64,000 nucleotides of DNA, taken from contig CM055105.1 of the NCBI GenBank assembly GCA_029204225.1, positions 14,642,221 to 14,706,220 on the forward strand. Direction: 5' to 3'. Shown here one piece after another: positions 45,211 to 56,605 of the stretch (its first letter is position 1; each line of letters starts with the position of its first letter). This DNA is from Diphasiastrum complanatum. Lineage: Eukaryota > Streptophyta > Lycopodiopsida > Lycopodiales > Lycopodiaceae. The translations under genes and the position numbers were made by a program. The notes under the pieces are model-generated. The model worked only from the letters and a program-made list of their open reading frames with translations, was not told the DNA's origin and made no database searches.

Positions 45211-46320
45211 ATACCTTTTTCTTGGGATGTTTTCGCTTGTTCTTAGAGTGCTTTCAGTTGCTCACAGATAGTACAAACAGACAATTCGAGAAGTTTTTGG
45301 AATTTTTACTAGACCAAAATCTCTGTTCCACAAATTCACAAAATAAGAATAACTTAGATGTTATATATTCTTGGACATTGCAAAATCTTTGTATATCAAG
45401 AATGTTTTCAATTTCATGAAATTGTATGGAAGATGAAAATACAGAGAATTTGGAAGTTTCTCGCCATTCACATTATTGAAATGAGTTACCCACGCTTTTG
45501 TGGTTAAGCAGTCAGGAGAAACAGTTTGACCTTGAACAAAATCTTGAAGCTTGGATGTTTTTGTAACCTCGTGTGAATGCAGGCAAGTTTTGAGTTTCCA
45601 ATTGCATGAACACCTTTGAAAGCTTTATGACAAACTTCAATTGTTTCCAGGAAGTAAACAAAATAAGCAAAACCTTTTCAATCAGGCCTTACAGATGAAC
45701 AAAATAATTCTGATCATTTTTGTCTTTGAAAAAAATATTGTTCGAATTTGCCTTATTTCAGCAAAGCTTAACTTTTGTAAACACGAGGAAACACAACAAC
45801 CTATGTTTCTGACGTTACGGATTTCTTGAGGTTCAAACAATTGATTTTGACGCCCTATGCTAAAATGCGTAGAAAACATAGGACCAAAAATATTAAAGCA
45901 AAATCAAATATTTCAAGGCAAGAGTAGACATTGAGTTCAGTTATAGTAACTCTTTCTTAAGTAGTCTTCGAGATTTAGGGTTGTCACAATCAAGGTAGGG
46001 CTAGAAATAGAGTTAGCATTAGGGTTAGGCTTTCAGCAATGCACTAAGCTCTGTCAGCACGACACCTATCCACTATGGTTCAAATCAACCACCATAGCCC
46101 AGAAAGTATTTTGCCAGGCATAAGTCACATTTGCCTGTTCATTTTTTCAGATTGCGCTCTAGAGCTCCCGTTTTTCATCACCTTCGCTTTCCATTGATCT
46201 TAGCATATGCTTTGACCATCCTCTATGCCCAGCATAGATTGAGGAACCTCCATTTTACGTTCTTGCTACGAGGTAAAGCTTGTTTTTCATAAATCTCTAT
46301 TTCTCGTTTGGTTTTTTTAA
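45211..46320. other. No gene recognised
   Basis: AT-rich DNA with frames of about 60-65 codons and no motif. A single TTTAGGG and a TTAGGGTTAGG phrase near 45,972 and 46,022 are too short to be an interstitial telomere. Confidence 0.35.
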
Positions 46321-46324
46321 TTAT

Positions 46325-46640
46325 TTATTAACAAACCTATGCTAAGCATAGTGTAGCGAGGGGCTTTGCAAACGAGAGCTTATGCTAAGCATAAGTCTTG
46401 CCTCGACCCACGCTTAACATAGATTTTGTCTCAACCTATGTCAAGACAAGACTTATTCTCATCATAAGTCCGTACTCGACCTATGCTCGAGCTATAACTT
46501 ATGCTAAGCATAAGTCCCGTCTCCACCTATGCTCTTCAAAATAAGTCGAGTTGGGACTTTTGCCTCAGCGTAAGTCCTCCACCTATGCTCGAGCATAGGT
46601 GGAGAGAGGATGTATATTGAGCATAGGTTTAATAACGACC
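46325..46640. repeat. Dyad motif cluster, copy 1
   Basis: The dyad-symmetric phrase CTTATGCTAAGCATAAG and decayed forms (CCTATGCTAAGCATAG, CCTATGCTCGAGCATAGG, CTTATTCTCATCATAAG) occur about nine times. The same motif in more copies forms the cluster at 59,405-59,855. It lies just upstream of the gene relic at 46,843. Confidence 0.8.
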
Positions 46641-46842
46641 TTCGAAATATATTCTCAAAAAGATCTATTTTGTTTCTAGATTTTGTGTTTGCATCTTCTT
46701 TTTTTATATTTTGTGTTTGCATCTTCTATCAAAAGTAATGTTTTTGCTTGTTGATTTTCAGATCTTTTCACCATGTCTTTATGCTATATCTAAAGCATTT
46801 TTATTGTTGTACTTTTTTCAGACCTTGAAAGCGTCCATTTTG

Positions 46843-47797
46843 ATGGTGGCTGAGGCGCTTGAGAGAATAGATGACCCAATTCTGTCGAAGCCTGTTAGAT
46901 CAATGTCCTCCCATAAGGGCTGGGTTTCCTCCTCACCAAAGGACTCCGAACCCCTTGACTCCTCCAAAGATATAGCCATTCTCGCTCCCCCTAAGAGAAA
47001 GCGTACCCAAGTTGAGTCTGTCTCAGTTGATGCTTCTGCCTCTCCTATAACAAAAACTGGGAAATTCAAAAGCATGACTCTGAAAGCGTACCCAAGTTCA
47101 GTCTATCTCAATTGATGCTTCTGCCTCTCTTGTAACAAAAACTAGGAAATTCAAAAGCATGACTCCTAAAGGCACAGGTCTAAAAGGCTTGAAAAAACCC
47201 TCTCCTTCCTTAGGTAGCTTGAATCTGCTTGGAACTACCATTAAGCTCGATGCGTCTAGCAGAGACGTTGCAAAAATGAGAGCCTTAATTCACGAAAACA
47301 AAAAAGTCCAAGAAACTACATCTATCTTGGACATTGAACAATGTGAGATGCCACCTATTGAACCTCTTACTAATGACAGACCCTTGGAGGTCAAAGAACC
47401 TAATAGCTCCCATGTACATAGTTTGAAAATAAACTATAAAGACCACACTTAGGCCATTGTGACCCCATTCATTGTTCTTGTTGATCCTACTATCTGCCCC
47501 ACATTAGCAGATTTTGATGTTAAATTAATTGATTCTTATAGATTTTTTGTTTTGGACGAGATCCATGGTTTACAAGCTCGAAAAGAACTATCTCTAGAAT
47601 ATCGCCACATATTGTCCTTTAGGCAAGTTAGTGCCATTGTTTTTGCTGGCATGAGTGTTGAGGAGGCCAAGCTCCTTGCTTGGGATCACAACATTGATCA
47701 AGATTATAGTCTCAAGATGATGGTTATTCAAAGAGTAAGATTTTTTCACAAGGAGTATCTTAGACTCCACAAAGAGGGCGACAAAACAAATATATAG
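46843..47797 (+). pseudogene. Unidentified gene broken by an 85-bp duplication
   Basis: A splice-acceptor-like TTTTTTCAG lies at 46,813-46,821, and ATG 46,843 opens MVAEALERIDDPILSKPVRS. The frame has a basic PPKRKRTQVES patch (possible nuclear signal) and is then thrown out of frame by an 85-bp tandem duplication (GCGTACCCAAGTT at 47,001 and 47,086). Reading continues in the shifted frame from 47,159 (MTPKGTGLKGLKKPS) through a single TAG near 47,450 to 47,797, with TICPTLADFDVKLIDSYRFF and GMSVEEAKLLAWDHNID. About 300 residues would be restored without these two lesions. I recognise no domain; gag-type or host origin are both possible. Confidence 0.5.
47001..47170 (+). repeat. 85-bp tandem duplication inside the relic
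   Basis: Two adjacent copies differ at about six places. 85 is not a multiple of three, so the duplication itself destroys the reading frame. Confidence 0.88.
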
Positions 47798-47997
47798 CTA
47801 AAGTGCCTCTGCACTCAAGAGATTAGGCTTTCTTTTGATAAGAAGACTCTAGCCACCTCTTTGACAAAAAACGATAATTTTTTTTAGCTAGGCTTTCAAA
47901 CTGGATACGTGATTTTTCCAACTTTTAATCTTTTTGAATCTGTCAAATTTTATAAGTCCAATTTTTGAATATTTAATATTTACCTAATTTTTCCAAC

Positions 47998-50555
47998 TTT
48001 TAATCTTTTCCATATGTATAAGTACTCCGAGATGCAACAATTATTCAATTGTTTGCCTCTACTCATGAATACTAACTCAAATTCCAAAGATACACTAAGC
48101 TATAGATCCTCAAATGGGTTGATCTTGGGCCCAAAAAAAATTATCACCTTCATATAATCCAAATTACATGAAAGACTAGGTGACTTTACTTAATTTCAGA
48201 AATCAAATCCAAAAGCGGAAGAAATTCCATTTTAATTATAGTCTAAAACTTATTCACAATTTCTTGTAGAAAATAATGCTTCTTGGTACAATTATTCTTA
48301 GAATATCCAAATATTCTAAAATACCACAATTCAATCATGTGAAATCTCTAGGAGATCCATCAACTCTCAGACCATTATAACTCAAGCCAGAGTATTGCAG
48401 TTACTCCAATGAGTTAATAGCTCCATTTCTAACACCTCACGTCCAAAATCAGCAACTATTTGTATTTTAATAAATTTATCTGTCTCCTATAAATCCAATT
48501 GATCAAGAATTACTCATTATCTTAAGAAATCTCACATTTTCTTATAATCTTTTAATGACCTTTAAGTATCAATTTATGATCTGTCAATCATAAACATTTA
48601 GAATCTTATGATTCGTCAATCATAATTTATAGGATTCCAAAACCATACTTCATCATTGGAAGATACTAGAGTATATGCCTAACATACCACTCAGGAAATA
48701 TAAGAAACATTCTGAAATCTTTTATTGAAGGAAAAATTATTGGATTTCAATAATATTCTTTCAAACCGATTCTTAACCAGATGATGAGTTCTAAATTCTG
48801 CAATCAACCAAATAATTAAAGACCATTACTACATTCGTCTTTAACAACATAAACTTCATACAATCACTTAGAATAATATCTAGACAATATAAAGTTCTGC
48901 TAAATTGCAACTAGATTCAGTTTACCATTCTTGGAAGCATTAGGATCCGGTATCCAATTGAGCTTTCAGGGATACTATCACTAATGAATCAAGTCTATTT
49001 CTCAACTGAGAAATACTCATCCAAGAATTCCGTATACCCTATGCACACAATTTCCTGATGAATCCAAATGATTCATAAATTATGTGTCTTACAAGCAATG
49101 CACACAAAACAAACAGTTTTCAGTGATTCAATTATCTTCACACTGTTCATTTTATGAATTAACTTCAACATGAGTAAATCAACTACTCAAGTTAATTGCC
49201 CATGATTTAGAAATCTTAAATGTCTAGGTGAAGAATTCAATTATATTAGTTTAACACCACATTTCGATCCACATCCAAATTACTTTTAAGCTAACCAATA
49301 TATCTATCAAAACAAATATGTTAACTTTGCAAGTATATGTTTCAACAATAAGTCTTGATCATATGTCTATATTCAACGACTAGGTTAAGTGCGCCAGATA
49401 ACCTTAGTAACTAGGAATACATAGTAGATCCAAACAAGATTAATTGTGCTCATACGAGAGTAATCTCACTATGACCCAGCACATAAACACATCACATATC
49501 ACAATGAGAATCTTGTGACTCAGTTACAGAAGATTCTATTTTTCTTGAGTAAATACCATATCTGGGAAATCTCTGAAGTGAATGATTTCACATCATAAGT
49601 TTTACAAACATAATTTCTAGTCAACCTACTTCAGATCATAGTGTACAAACCAAGATTAGGCCGACTTATACAAACATCTTTGGACATAAGATTAAGATTA
49701 AAACTTTATTCCATATGATCCAATCAGTAGAATCTTAAGTTAATCTTTACCACCACTATCCATAATCATGAATATCTAACAGCTCAACACTCCCAAAACA
49801 CCTATAGTTCCAGATTATTCAAAACATTCACTAGAAATCTCCTCTATTCCCACTGGATAGTTTCATCATTGCACACATACTGCATTCCACAAAAGAAATC
49901 TATGCAACTGGTTGATCCCATGAAAGTCTTATTCCTATCATTTTCTTCTCCTCCTTTATAAAGAAATTCCATAATTTCGATTAAAAAGTTCACCGTAGAC
50001 AACGTATAAGATATCGAAGATTCGAAATAGTCCCTAATGAGTATTCAATACTATTACAAATTAGACTTTTTCCTCAAAGTCATATCTTATCTCGAGTGAT
50101 AGAAACATTATTCTCAATAATCAACTATCATATGGAGGAGATATTAATTAGGGATCCAGATCCATATCTCATAACCTCTCAAAATACCCTAAACAAGTTT
50201 AACCTATGGTTTCAACTGTTAGCATTACCGAAAATGTAAATACTAACCACTGGTCTACAGATCATTATCGCACAAGAATTCCCCTTTGAAATCACTTATG
50301 TCCCGCACAACAGAAAATCAAAAAGAGTATCTGACCATCCTATAACCAAACATAGGATCTGATCTTCAACCATTTCCAAAAAATACTTCCAACCATTGAA
50401 TTCTCCCATAAAAGAAAATTCCAATCTAGAGATCTAAAAAACTCCATCTGGATTTCCAATAACAGATATACACATATCTATTCCACCAAGTACTGGAGTA
50501 CCCCATATTTGTTCCTAATGGATCACAATAATCCATTTACAAATAATTGCTTCAC
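47998..50555 (-). mobile_element. F2 internal region, inverted copy
   Basis: It is the reverse complement of about 7,063-9,720 over nearly its whole length with a few percent change and no LTR at either end. The first 365 bp also match 33,510-33,875 in direct orientation. Like the plus copy it has no reading frame of note, which supports a truly non-coding element body. Confidence 0.8.
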
Positions 50556-51158
50556 CATAGCTTGGAACTGGGTCATGTTGCAAGTCATTGAAAAGCTCTC
50601 GTCGCGGGCTTTCTAATGGCACCATAATTGTCTCAATCCGAGCTGTCGTTCAAAAGTTACAATGTTTTTTTTGGGCTGCGTTGCATACTATACTAGAAAT
50701 AAAATGGCTTATTTACGGGCTGCCCCCAATGCAAAATTACAATTCTTTTAAAAAGAAAAGAAAAATCAATTTGAAGGAGCTACGTTACGTAGATTTCAAA
50801 TTTGAGTGTTTTGATTGGACAATGTAGAAGAATCTTTTGAGAAATAAAATAAAAAGTATTTTTTTGAAAGGCCCCTTTTGTGTTATTTTCTAATGAGTGC
50901 TATTTTTTTTTTCAAGGAAAATTGGGTTTGGATTCACTCATTCATGTGATGCATGCTTTTCAAACTTGGTGGTAGAGTGCTGCTCTCCTTGTTTGATTTT
51001 ATTAGAGATGTTGTGGATTAGTGTGGAATTCATTCTTATTTTTTTTGAAGCCTTGAGAAAGTTTCCATTTGAAATAAAATGATTTGCATGAGTAGATCCA
51101 CTTTCTTTTGCATGGGGGATTTCAGGTTTTATTAGAGTAATCCTCTTGTATTCCATGC
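50556..51158. repeat. F2 leader-side mosaic and MITE-like block
   Basis: 50,560-50,680 (GAAAAGCTCTCGTCGCGGGC...CTCAATCCGAGCTGTCG) resembles 56,340-56,430. 50,640-50,900 is the second MITE-like block with CTACGTTACGTAG. 50,890-51,105 is the reverse complement of 6,730-6,930. The last 55 bases before the F1 insertion look unique. Confidence 0.6.
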
Positions 51159-51163
51159 AAACT
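51159..51163. repeat. Target-site duplication AAACT, left
   Basis: AAACT directly precedes the LTR terminus TGTAGCGC and matches the five bases directly after the distal LTR at 53,929-53,933. Confidence 0.8.
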
Positions 51164-52404
51164 TGTAGCGCAGGCATCCCAAAGGGAGCCGGGAACCACG
51201 ACTTAGATTCCCAGCCTTCAACCCTTGCCATCCAAACCCACTTGACATACAAGCAACCAACTCGCCAACAACGACCAGACTTAACCAACTTGAAGTTCCG
51301 AAAACCAACATTGAGATCCAACCTGGCGCCATGCCAGATCGGGGGTCCCGATGTGGGTGACTTCCCTCCAAGCAAGCCGCCTGACATACATCAAACTTAG
51401 CCAACTCGAAGCTTCATTACAAACGAGTAACATCCATTCCAAGCAAGCGGTCTGACTTACATCAGACTTAACCAACTGAAAGCTTCGTCACGAGCGTTGG
51501 AAGCCAACCTGGCGCCACGCCAAACTGGACAGCCATAAACAGGTAACTTCCACCCAAGCAAGCCATCCAACTCAGCCGACAGGTTAGAGCCCGTTCCCCA
51601 AGAGCTTAACCCATTCACGTTCATGCAAGGAACACTCAGAACCACAAGTCGCGACAGATATGGAGACAACCAATTCCTGGACCAAATGGTCCCGACAGCA
51701 TACCGCTGGCGCCACGGAGCGAATGGTCCCGACAGCATACCGCTGGCGTCCCGGGATACGACCCTCAACTATGTGCCAACTTAAAACTTTGGAAGCGGCC
51801 TTACAACTGGCGCTTTTACCGAACACTGAAACCCAGAAGGTAATCAGAGTCAGTTTGAGAAAAATCCCACTTTATTGATAAATCTGAGAAGGTTACATTT
51901 CAATTGTGTGACCGACCCTAGTCTCCGGGGCGCTTGCATGCCAAGGCGAGAGCCATGACAACATTCCAGGAAGGGAGGCTGAGACTTGGTTGGAGCTCGC
52001 CTTGAGTCGCAACCCGCATTCCCCTATAGTATTGGTGTGATTCGGCACCCCCCCTCATAATAAGCACTCTACCCAAGCTGGCAAAGCACATTTTTCTCTC
52101 TCTAGGATTTTCTCTTTCTAGAAAGTCATTTCTCTCTCTAGATTTTACTGATCCCCAGGCTTCCTATAATCATGCCTAGATCGTGTGAGGTGATTGCACA
52201 TCGACCAGCTCTCTGGACTCCGCTAGAACCGATCAAAGATTTTCAGCCATAGGAACTTGGCGCCGGCTGGATTCTGGTTATAGTGGCGCCGGGAGCGACG
52301 CCGGCGCCATTGACGCTAGGAGCAGCAGGGGCGCTGCTGGCGCCGGGGACATAGTTGGCGCCGATGGCGCCGGAAGTAAAGCTTGTAAAGGTAGCTTTAC
52401 AACA
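51164..52404 (-). mobile_element. F1 LTR9 (3' LTR of the miniature element)
   Basis: It runs from TTTACAACA at 52,404 (LTR start on the minus strand) to TGTAGCGC at 51,164. A GGCGCC-rich patch at 52,258-52,373 is the largest in the window. Confidence 0.88.
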
Positions 52405-52695
52405 GCACCCCACAAGGCACAGACCGTGCTTACACCAACCTAATGGCAGCACACTACCTCATATGTCCTACGTGCAGACAGCGCCAGGCTCGAACCGCGA
52501 GAACTGACCATGCTTACACCTCAAGGGCAGCACTTTGACTCAGCAAGTCCCCCGTTCTGCCGATCACCCCGACCGTGGACGCACCTGTGCTTACACTGTG
52601 GGTAGCACCTTGCACAACAGTTGTCTTGATGAACCCGAAACCGTGGCCATTTCCGTGAGATCCGCATAGTTGACCGGCCAGTCGGCTCTACCACA
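52405..52695 (-). mobile_element. Internal remnant of the miniature element
   Basis: Primer-site-proximal leader only, with three GTGCTTACAC-bearing hairpins. It abuts LTR9 without a purine tract, so the deletion removed everything needed for plus-strand priming. Confidence 0.8.
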
Positions 52696-53928
52696 TGTAG
52701 CGCAGGCATCCCAAAGGGAGCCAGGAACCACGACTTAGCTTCCCAGCCTTCAACTCTTGCCATCCAAACCCACTTTACATACAAGCAGCCAACTCGCCAA
52801 CAACGATCAGACTTAACTAACTTGAAGTTCCGAAAACCAACATTGAGATCCAACCTGGCGCCATGCCAGATCGGGGGTCCCGATGTGGGTGACTTCCCTC
52901 CAAGCAAGCCGCCCGACATACATCAAACGTAACCAACTCAAAGCTTCGTTACAAACGAGTAACATCCATTCCAAGCAAGCGGTCTGACTTACATCAGACT
53001 TAACCAACTGAAAGCTTCGTCACGAGCGCTAGAAGCCAACCTGGCGCCACGCCAGACTGGACAGCCATAAACAGGTAACTTCTACCCAAGCAAGCCATCC
53101 AACTTAGCTGACAGGTTAGAGCTCGTTTCCCAAGAGCTTAACCCATTCACGTTCATGTAAGGAACACTTAGAACCACAAGCCGCGACAGATAGGGAAACA
53201 ACCATTTCCTAGACCAAATGGTCCAGACAGCATACCGCTGGCTCCACCGACCGAATGGTCCCAACGGCATACCGCTGGCGTCCCGGGATACGACCCTCAG
53301 CTATGTGCCAACTTAAAAATTTGGAAGCGGCCTTACAACTGGCGCTTTTATCGAACACTGAAACCCAGAAGGTAATCAGAGTCAGTTTGAGAAAAATCCC
53401 ACTTTATTGATAAATCTGAGAAGGTTACATTTCAAGTGTGTGACCGACCCTAGTCTCCGGGGCACTAGCATGCCAAGGCGAGAGCCATGACAACATTCCA
53501 GCAAGGGAGGTTGAGACTTGGTTGGAGCTCGCCTGAGTCGCAACCCGCACTCCCCTATAGTATTGGTGTGATTCGGCACCCCTCTCATACCAAGCACTCT
53601 ACCCAAGCTGGTAAAGCACATTTTTCTCTCTCTAGGATTTTCAATTTCTAGAAAGTCATTTTCTCTCTCTAGATTTTACTGATCCCCAGGCTTCCTTTAA
53701 TCATGCCTAGATCGTGTGAGGTGATTGCACATCGATCTGAGCTCTCTGGACTCTGCTAGAACCGATCAAAGATTTTCAGCCATAGGAACTTCGCGCCGGC
53801 TGGATTCTGGTCACAGTGGTGCCGGGAGCCGCGCCGGCGCCGTTTTCGCTGGGAGCAGCAGGGGCGTTGCTGGCGCCGGGGACATAGATGGCGCCGGAAG
53901 TAAAGCTTGTAAAGGTAGCTTTACAACA
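52696..53928 (-). mobile_element. F1 LTR10 (5' LTR of the miniature element)
   Basis: Same subfamily and length class as LTR9. The primer-site complement next to it is damaged (CTACCACA in place of GATACCACA), so the copy could not prime normally. Confidence 0.87.
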
Positions 53929-53933
53929 AAACT
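53929..53933. repeat. Target-site duplication AAACT, right
   Basis: It matches 51,159-51,163. The same AAACTG phrase recurs directly after it, but the first five bases are sufficient. Confidence 0.8.
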
Positions 53934-55880
53934 GAAAACTGAAAACATTGGATGAATATTGTAAATTGCCGATTCTCTAAACTATAGCAGATAAAGGTTT
54001 GGGTAGTGGATACATGCAATCTGAGTTCTAGAAAAACCTTCTTCAGTGCATAGCTTGAAGTTTGCCTGTGGGAAGTGGCCCTGTGTTGAGAATAATGAAA
54101 GCAAGCTATCATCTTTTCAAGTTCATTTCTCTAGTTACAGTGAGATGGATGAGTGAAAAACAGATATGTTGCTTAAGTTGGAACTCCTACAAAACACCAA
54201 ATGCTTGTCAAATTCTGCAATTGTGTCTTATGTAGAAGAAGGGTAACCTATGAACAAGACTTCTATCCTCCTTGCAAACTTGTTCTTAACCTTCTGTGAT
54301 TTCTGGACAGCCGTTAAAGGTAGTTAGTCAGCTGGGACTATCTATTGTGTGGATTAAACTGTTGCAGACAGTACCTTTGTAATGAGTTTCCTAGTTGCCA
54401 GGAAGGTAGAACAAATTCGTCTATTCAAAAACATTGTTTTAGTAACAACTTGAAACAATTTAGATCCTCAGTGAAGGCTGCAGGTGGTGTGCCAACAGAT
54501 GAACCTTCAAATGCGTTCTTTGGAAACTTATGGCAGCTAGGGACAGTGTGGGCTGTTTGGAGTTTCATTAGGCATTGAAGCCATTGAATGGAAAATGGAT
54601 CGGAAGCTGCGATTGGAACAGATTAGAAGAAGCCGATTAGGTGTGCTTTCCCACCTCTTCTTGCATTGAGGGAGGTCGGATAGGTGTTGAGAATCAATTG
54701 GTGGGCCGTAGCGCCACGATGCTCTCTCTCTTTCCCTCGTTCTCTATAGCTTTGTGGAGCCTCTTTTTTCCTTCGATGATGGCGGTTGTTGCACGGCTAT
54801 GGTAGGGACCTGTCTAATGCAAAACCTTAGGATTTTTTTCAATTAAGGCATGTGTGACATTTTAGGACCTACATTTTTTCCTTTTGAGCATGTGTTTTTT
54901 TTTTGTTAAAGTTGATGCTTGTGGTAGGACAGCACTTAGTGAATTGCATGAGTGTCTGCACCTATGCTTGTTGCATGTCGGTCGACCAAGGGTTTCTAAG
55001 GGCTTGTTATTGGGTAACTTTAAAGTTGATTTCAGAAGTGGATGCAAAATCAACTCAGAAAATTAAGTTACTAGCACCCAAATGAGAAATCTCGGTTCCT
55101 TGGTGCACGGTTGTTAATGCTATAACCTTGGTTTTTTTATATTGCTTCCTTGTATGGTAGAAGAAATTTTGTTTTTTCTTCTGTATGAACAATATGCATG
55201 TACAAGGCCTTATCAACTTGACAGTTACTGATAAGCCAGTTTTTGTGGAACTTTGGTACCGTTGTTTTGTGTCAAACTGTATTAATCAGTCTGAATTTTG
55301 CTAAACCGATCTTGACAAAACAATGGTAGTGGTACGGTTCTCAGGCATGTACCCGGTAAAGGGATTTGACTTGGTATTATGCTAATTATCCACTTAACGC
55401 TGGAGTGGTATTCCCAGTTAGTTGAGTTAAATGATATTTTTGGTTCTTCCTTTTGGACTTTGTGGTGCACCGATCGGCTTATCCTAAATGATTTTGATCT
55501 TTAGGATTGGACAAAGTAAAGCTTTTGAGATACTTGTTAAAGTGTATAAATGGAATAAAGATCATAATATTTGGTGGTAGCTGTATATACGATAAAAAGT
55601 AAGTGTATTGAATATCATAAAAGATTACCTGGATCCAAATTTTATGGATTCTCCATTAGGTTCAGACAAATTTAACGAAGTAATACTTAAGCTAGTGTAG
55701 TCAAAGGGGTGATAACCTAGGATTTACTTGTGTCAAAGGAGTTTTTGGTGTCTTTGCTGATGATTTTTTTTTGGGTGACCAAAATATCTAAGGGAGCAAG
55801 AAAATGAGACACTCGAGAAGATAAATGTGATTATGTTTTGGATTGGTTAATAATCCCTGTAAGAAAATCGCATAGCACCA
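53934..55880. other. Low-repeat region, mostly unassigned
   Basis: Apart from the candidate exon, I see no second copy of this 1.9 kb in the window and no LTR signal. Base composition is more even than in the surrounding elements. It may be ordinary single-copy DNA or an intron and 3' UTR. Confidence 0.4.
54324..54578 (+). CDS. Candidate host-gene 3' exon
   Basis: The frame is open from 54,324 to TGA 54,578 without an ATG. A splice acceptor AACTGTTGCAG at about 54,358-54,368 could open an exon. The frame ends with KQFRSSVKAAGGVPTDEPSN and an aromatic stretch FFGNLWQLGTVWAVWSFIRH. RSSVKA next to Ala-Gly looks like an organelle transit-peptide cleavage region, and the Trp-rich end could be a short membrane segment. 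No second copy is seen in the window, unlike almost everything around it. I cannot name the protein and no upstream exon was established. Confidence 0.3.
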   Translation, partial: LVSWDYLLCGLNCCRQYLCNEFPSCQEGRTNSSIQKHCFSNNLKQFRSSVKAAGGVPTDEPSNAFFGNLWQLGTVWAVWSFIRH

Positions 55881-56110
55881 GTTTATTGAATTCATTAAAT
55901 TGAATTTATTTTTAATATATATGGGACCATGAGTTGACCTATTTGTTATTGTAGATTGTGACATGGAATGAGAATGATACTTGGTTCACATTTGTACTTT
56001 AAAGAGCCTTATTCCTAAGAATTGGAACTCTCAAATGATAGGAATTTGTGAATGATAGTACCAACCAGATGGTTTTTTTATGTGACGGTAAAACTTTGTA
56101 CAAATTCATC
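55881..56110 (+). repeat. Dispersed repeat, paired with 63,446-63,665
   Basis: GAATTCATTAAATTGAATTTATTTT through GTACAAATTC matches the later copy with small changes. It ends where a TTGAC-rich block begins. Confidence 0.8.
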
Positions 56111-56119
56111 AAAGTTTTG

Positions 56120-56371
56120 GGCTGTCAACACTTGGTCAACCTGGTATTGTTTGACCTGACGAGCGCATTTCAACGACACCCAACATGACCCAGTTCCAAG
56201 CTACGGTGAAGATGTTATGGCCAGTCAAAGCTTGGGTTGGTCAACACTTGATCAACCCGGTCAAACTTGTCAATCAACTTGACCAATTGTTGACCAATGA
56301 AAACTTTGACCGGCCATAAGTTCTTCATCGTCGCTCAGAACTGGGTCATAATGGGTGTTGTTGAAAAGCTC
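56120..56371. repeat. Inverted repeat around a TTGACC-rich spacer
   Basis: The arms at about 56,172-56,232 (ACCCAACATGACCCAGTTCC...GATGTTATGGCC) and 56,312-56,370 (reverse complement of a close relative) enclose about 80 bases. TTGACC or GGTCAA occurs at least seven times in 56,120-56,320, the core of plant W-boxes bound by WRKY factors. The phrase with GGCCATAA and CCCAGTTC resembles a sequence common in internal regions of plant LTR elements; the regulatory reading is speculative. Confidence 0.6.
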
Positions 56372-56605
56372 TCGTCAAGGGCTTTCTAATGGCACTATAA
56401 TCGTCTCAATCCAAGCTGTTGTTCAAAGTTATGATGTTTTTCAGCCACAGACTATACTATGCGCATAATAGCTAATAATCGAAGACTATGTGGGAAGGAT
56501 TGCGAGCAAAAAAAGACTATATGTTAGTATTTTACATTGCCAAAAATCTGTCATACTACGTGGCAATCCTTATAGGGCCCTTTTCAAGGCCAAATTTTCT
56601 CTAAT
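56372..56605. mobile_element. F2 leader-side and MITE-like fragment
   Basis: GAAAAGCTCTCGTCAAGGGC...CTCAATCC matches 50,580-50,640. The end TATAGGGCCCTTTTCAAGGCCAAATTTTCTCTAATG resembles ends at 50,870 and 20,444. The fragment is too short to classify. Confidence 0.4.

Larger units (their letters stand above)
51164..53928 (-). mobile_element. Complete miniature F1 element
   Basis: Two LTRs of 1,241 and 1,233 bp enclose only 291 bp of internal DNA, flanked by AAACT duplications. The LTRs differ at about 15 places in the first 380 aligned bases, so the insertion is not recent. The internal part consists of the primer-proximal leader with its first hairpins; the rest of the leader, segment S, the 3' domain and the purine tract are gone. 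Both LTRs belong to subfamily II. Confidence 0.88.

Noticed and set aside
45970-46032. Interstitial telomere (TTTAGGG)
   Set aside because: Only one or two isolated, imperfect units; no array.
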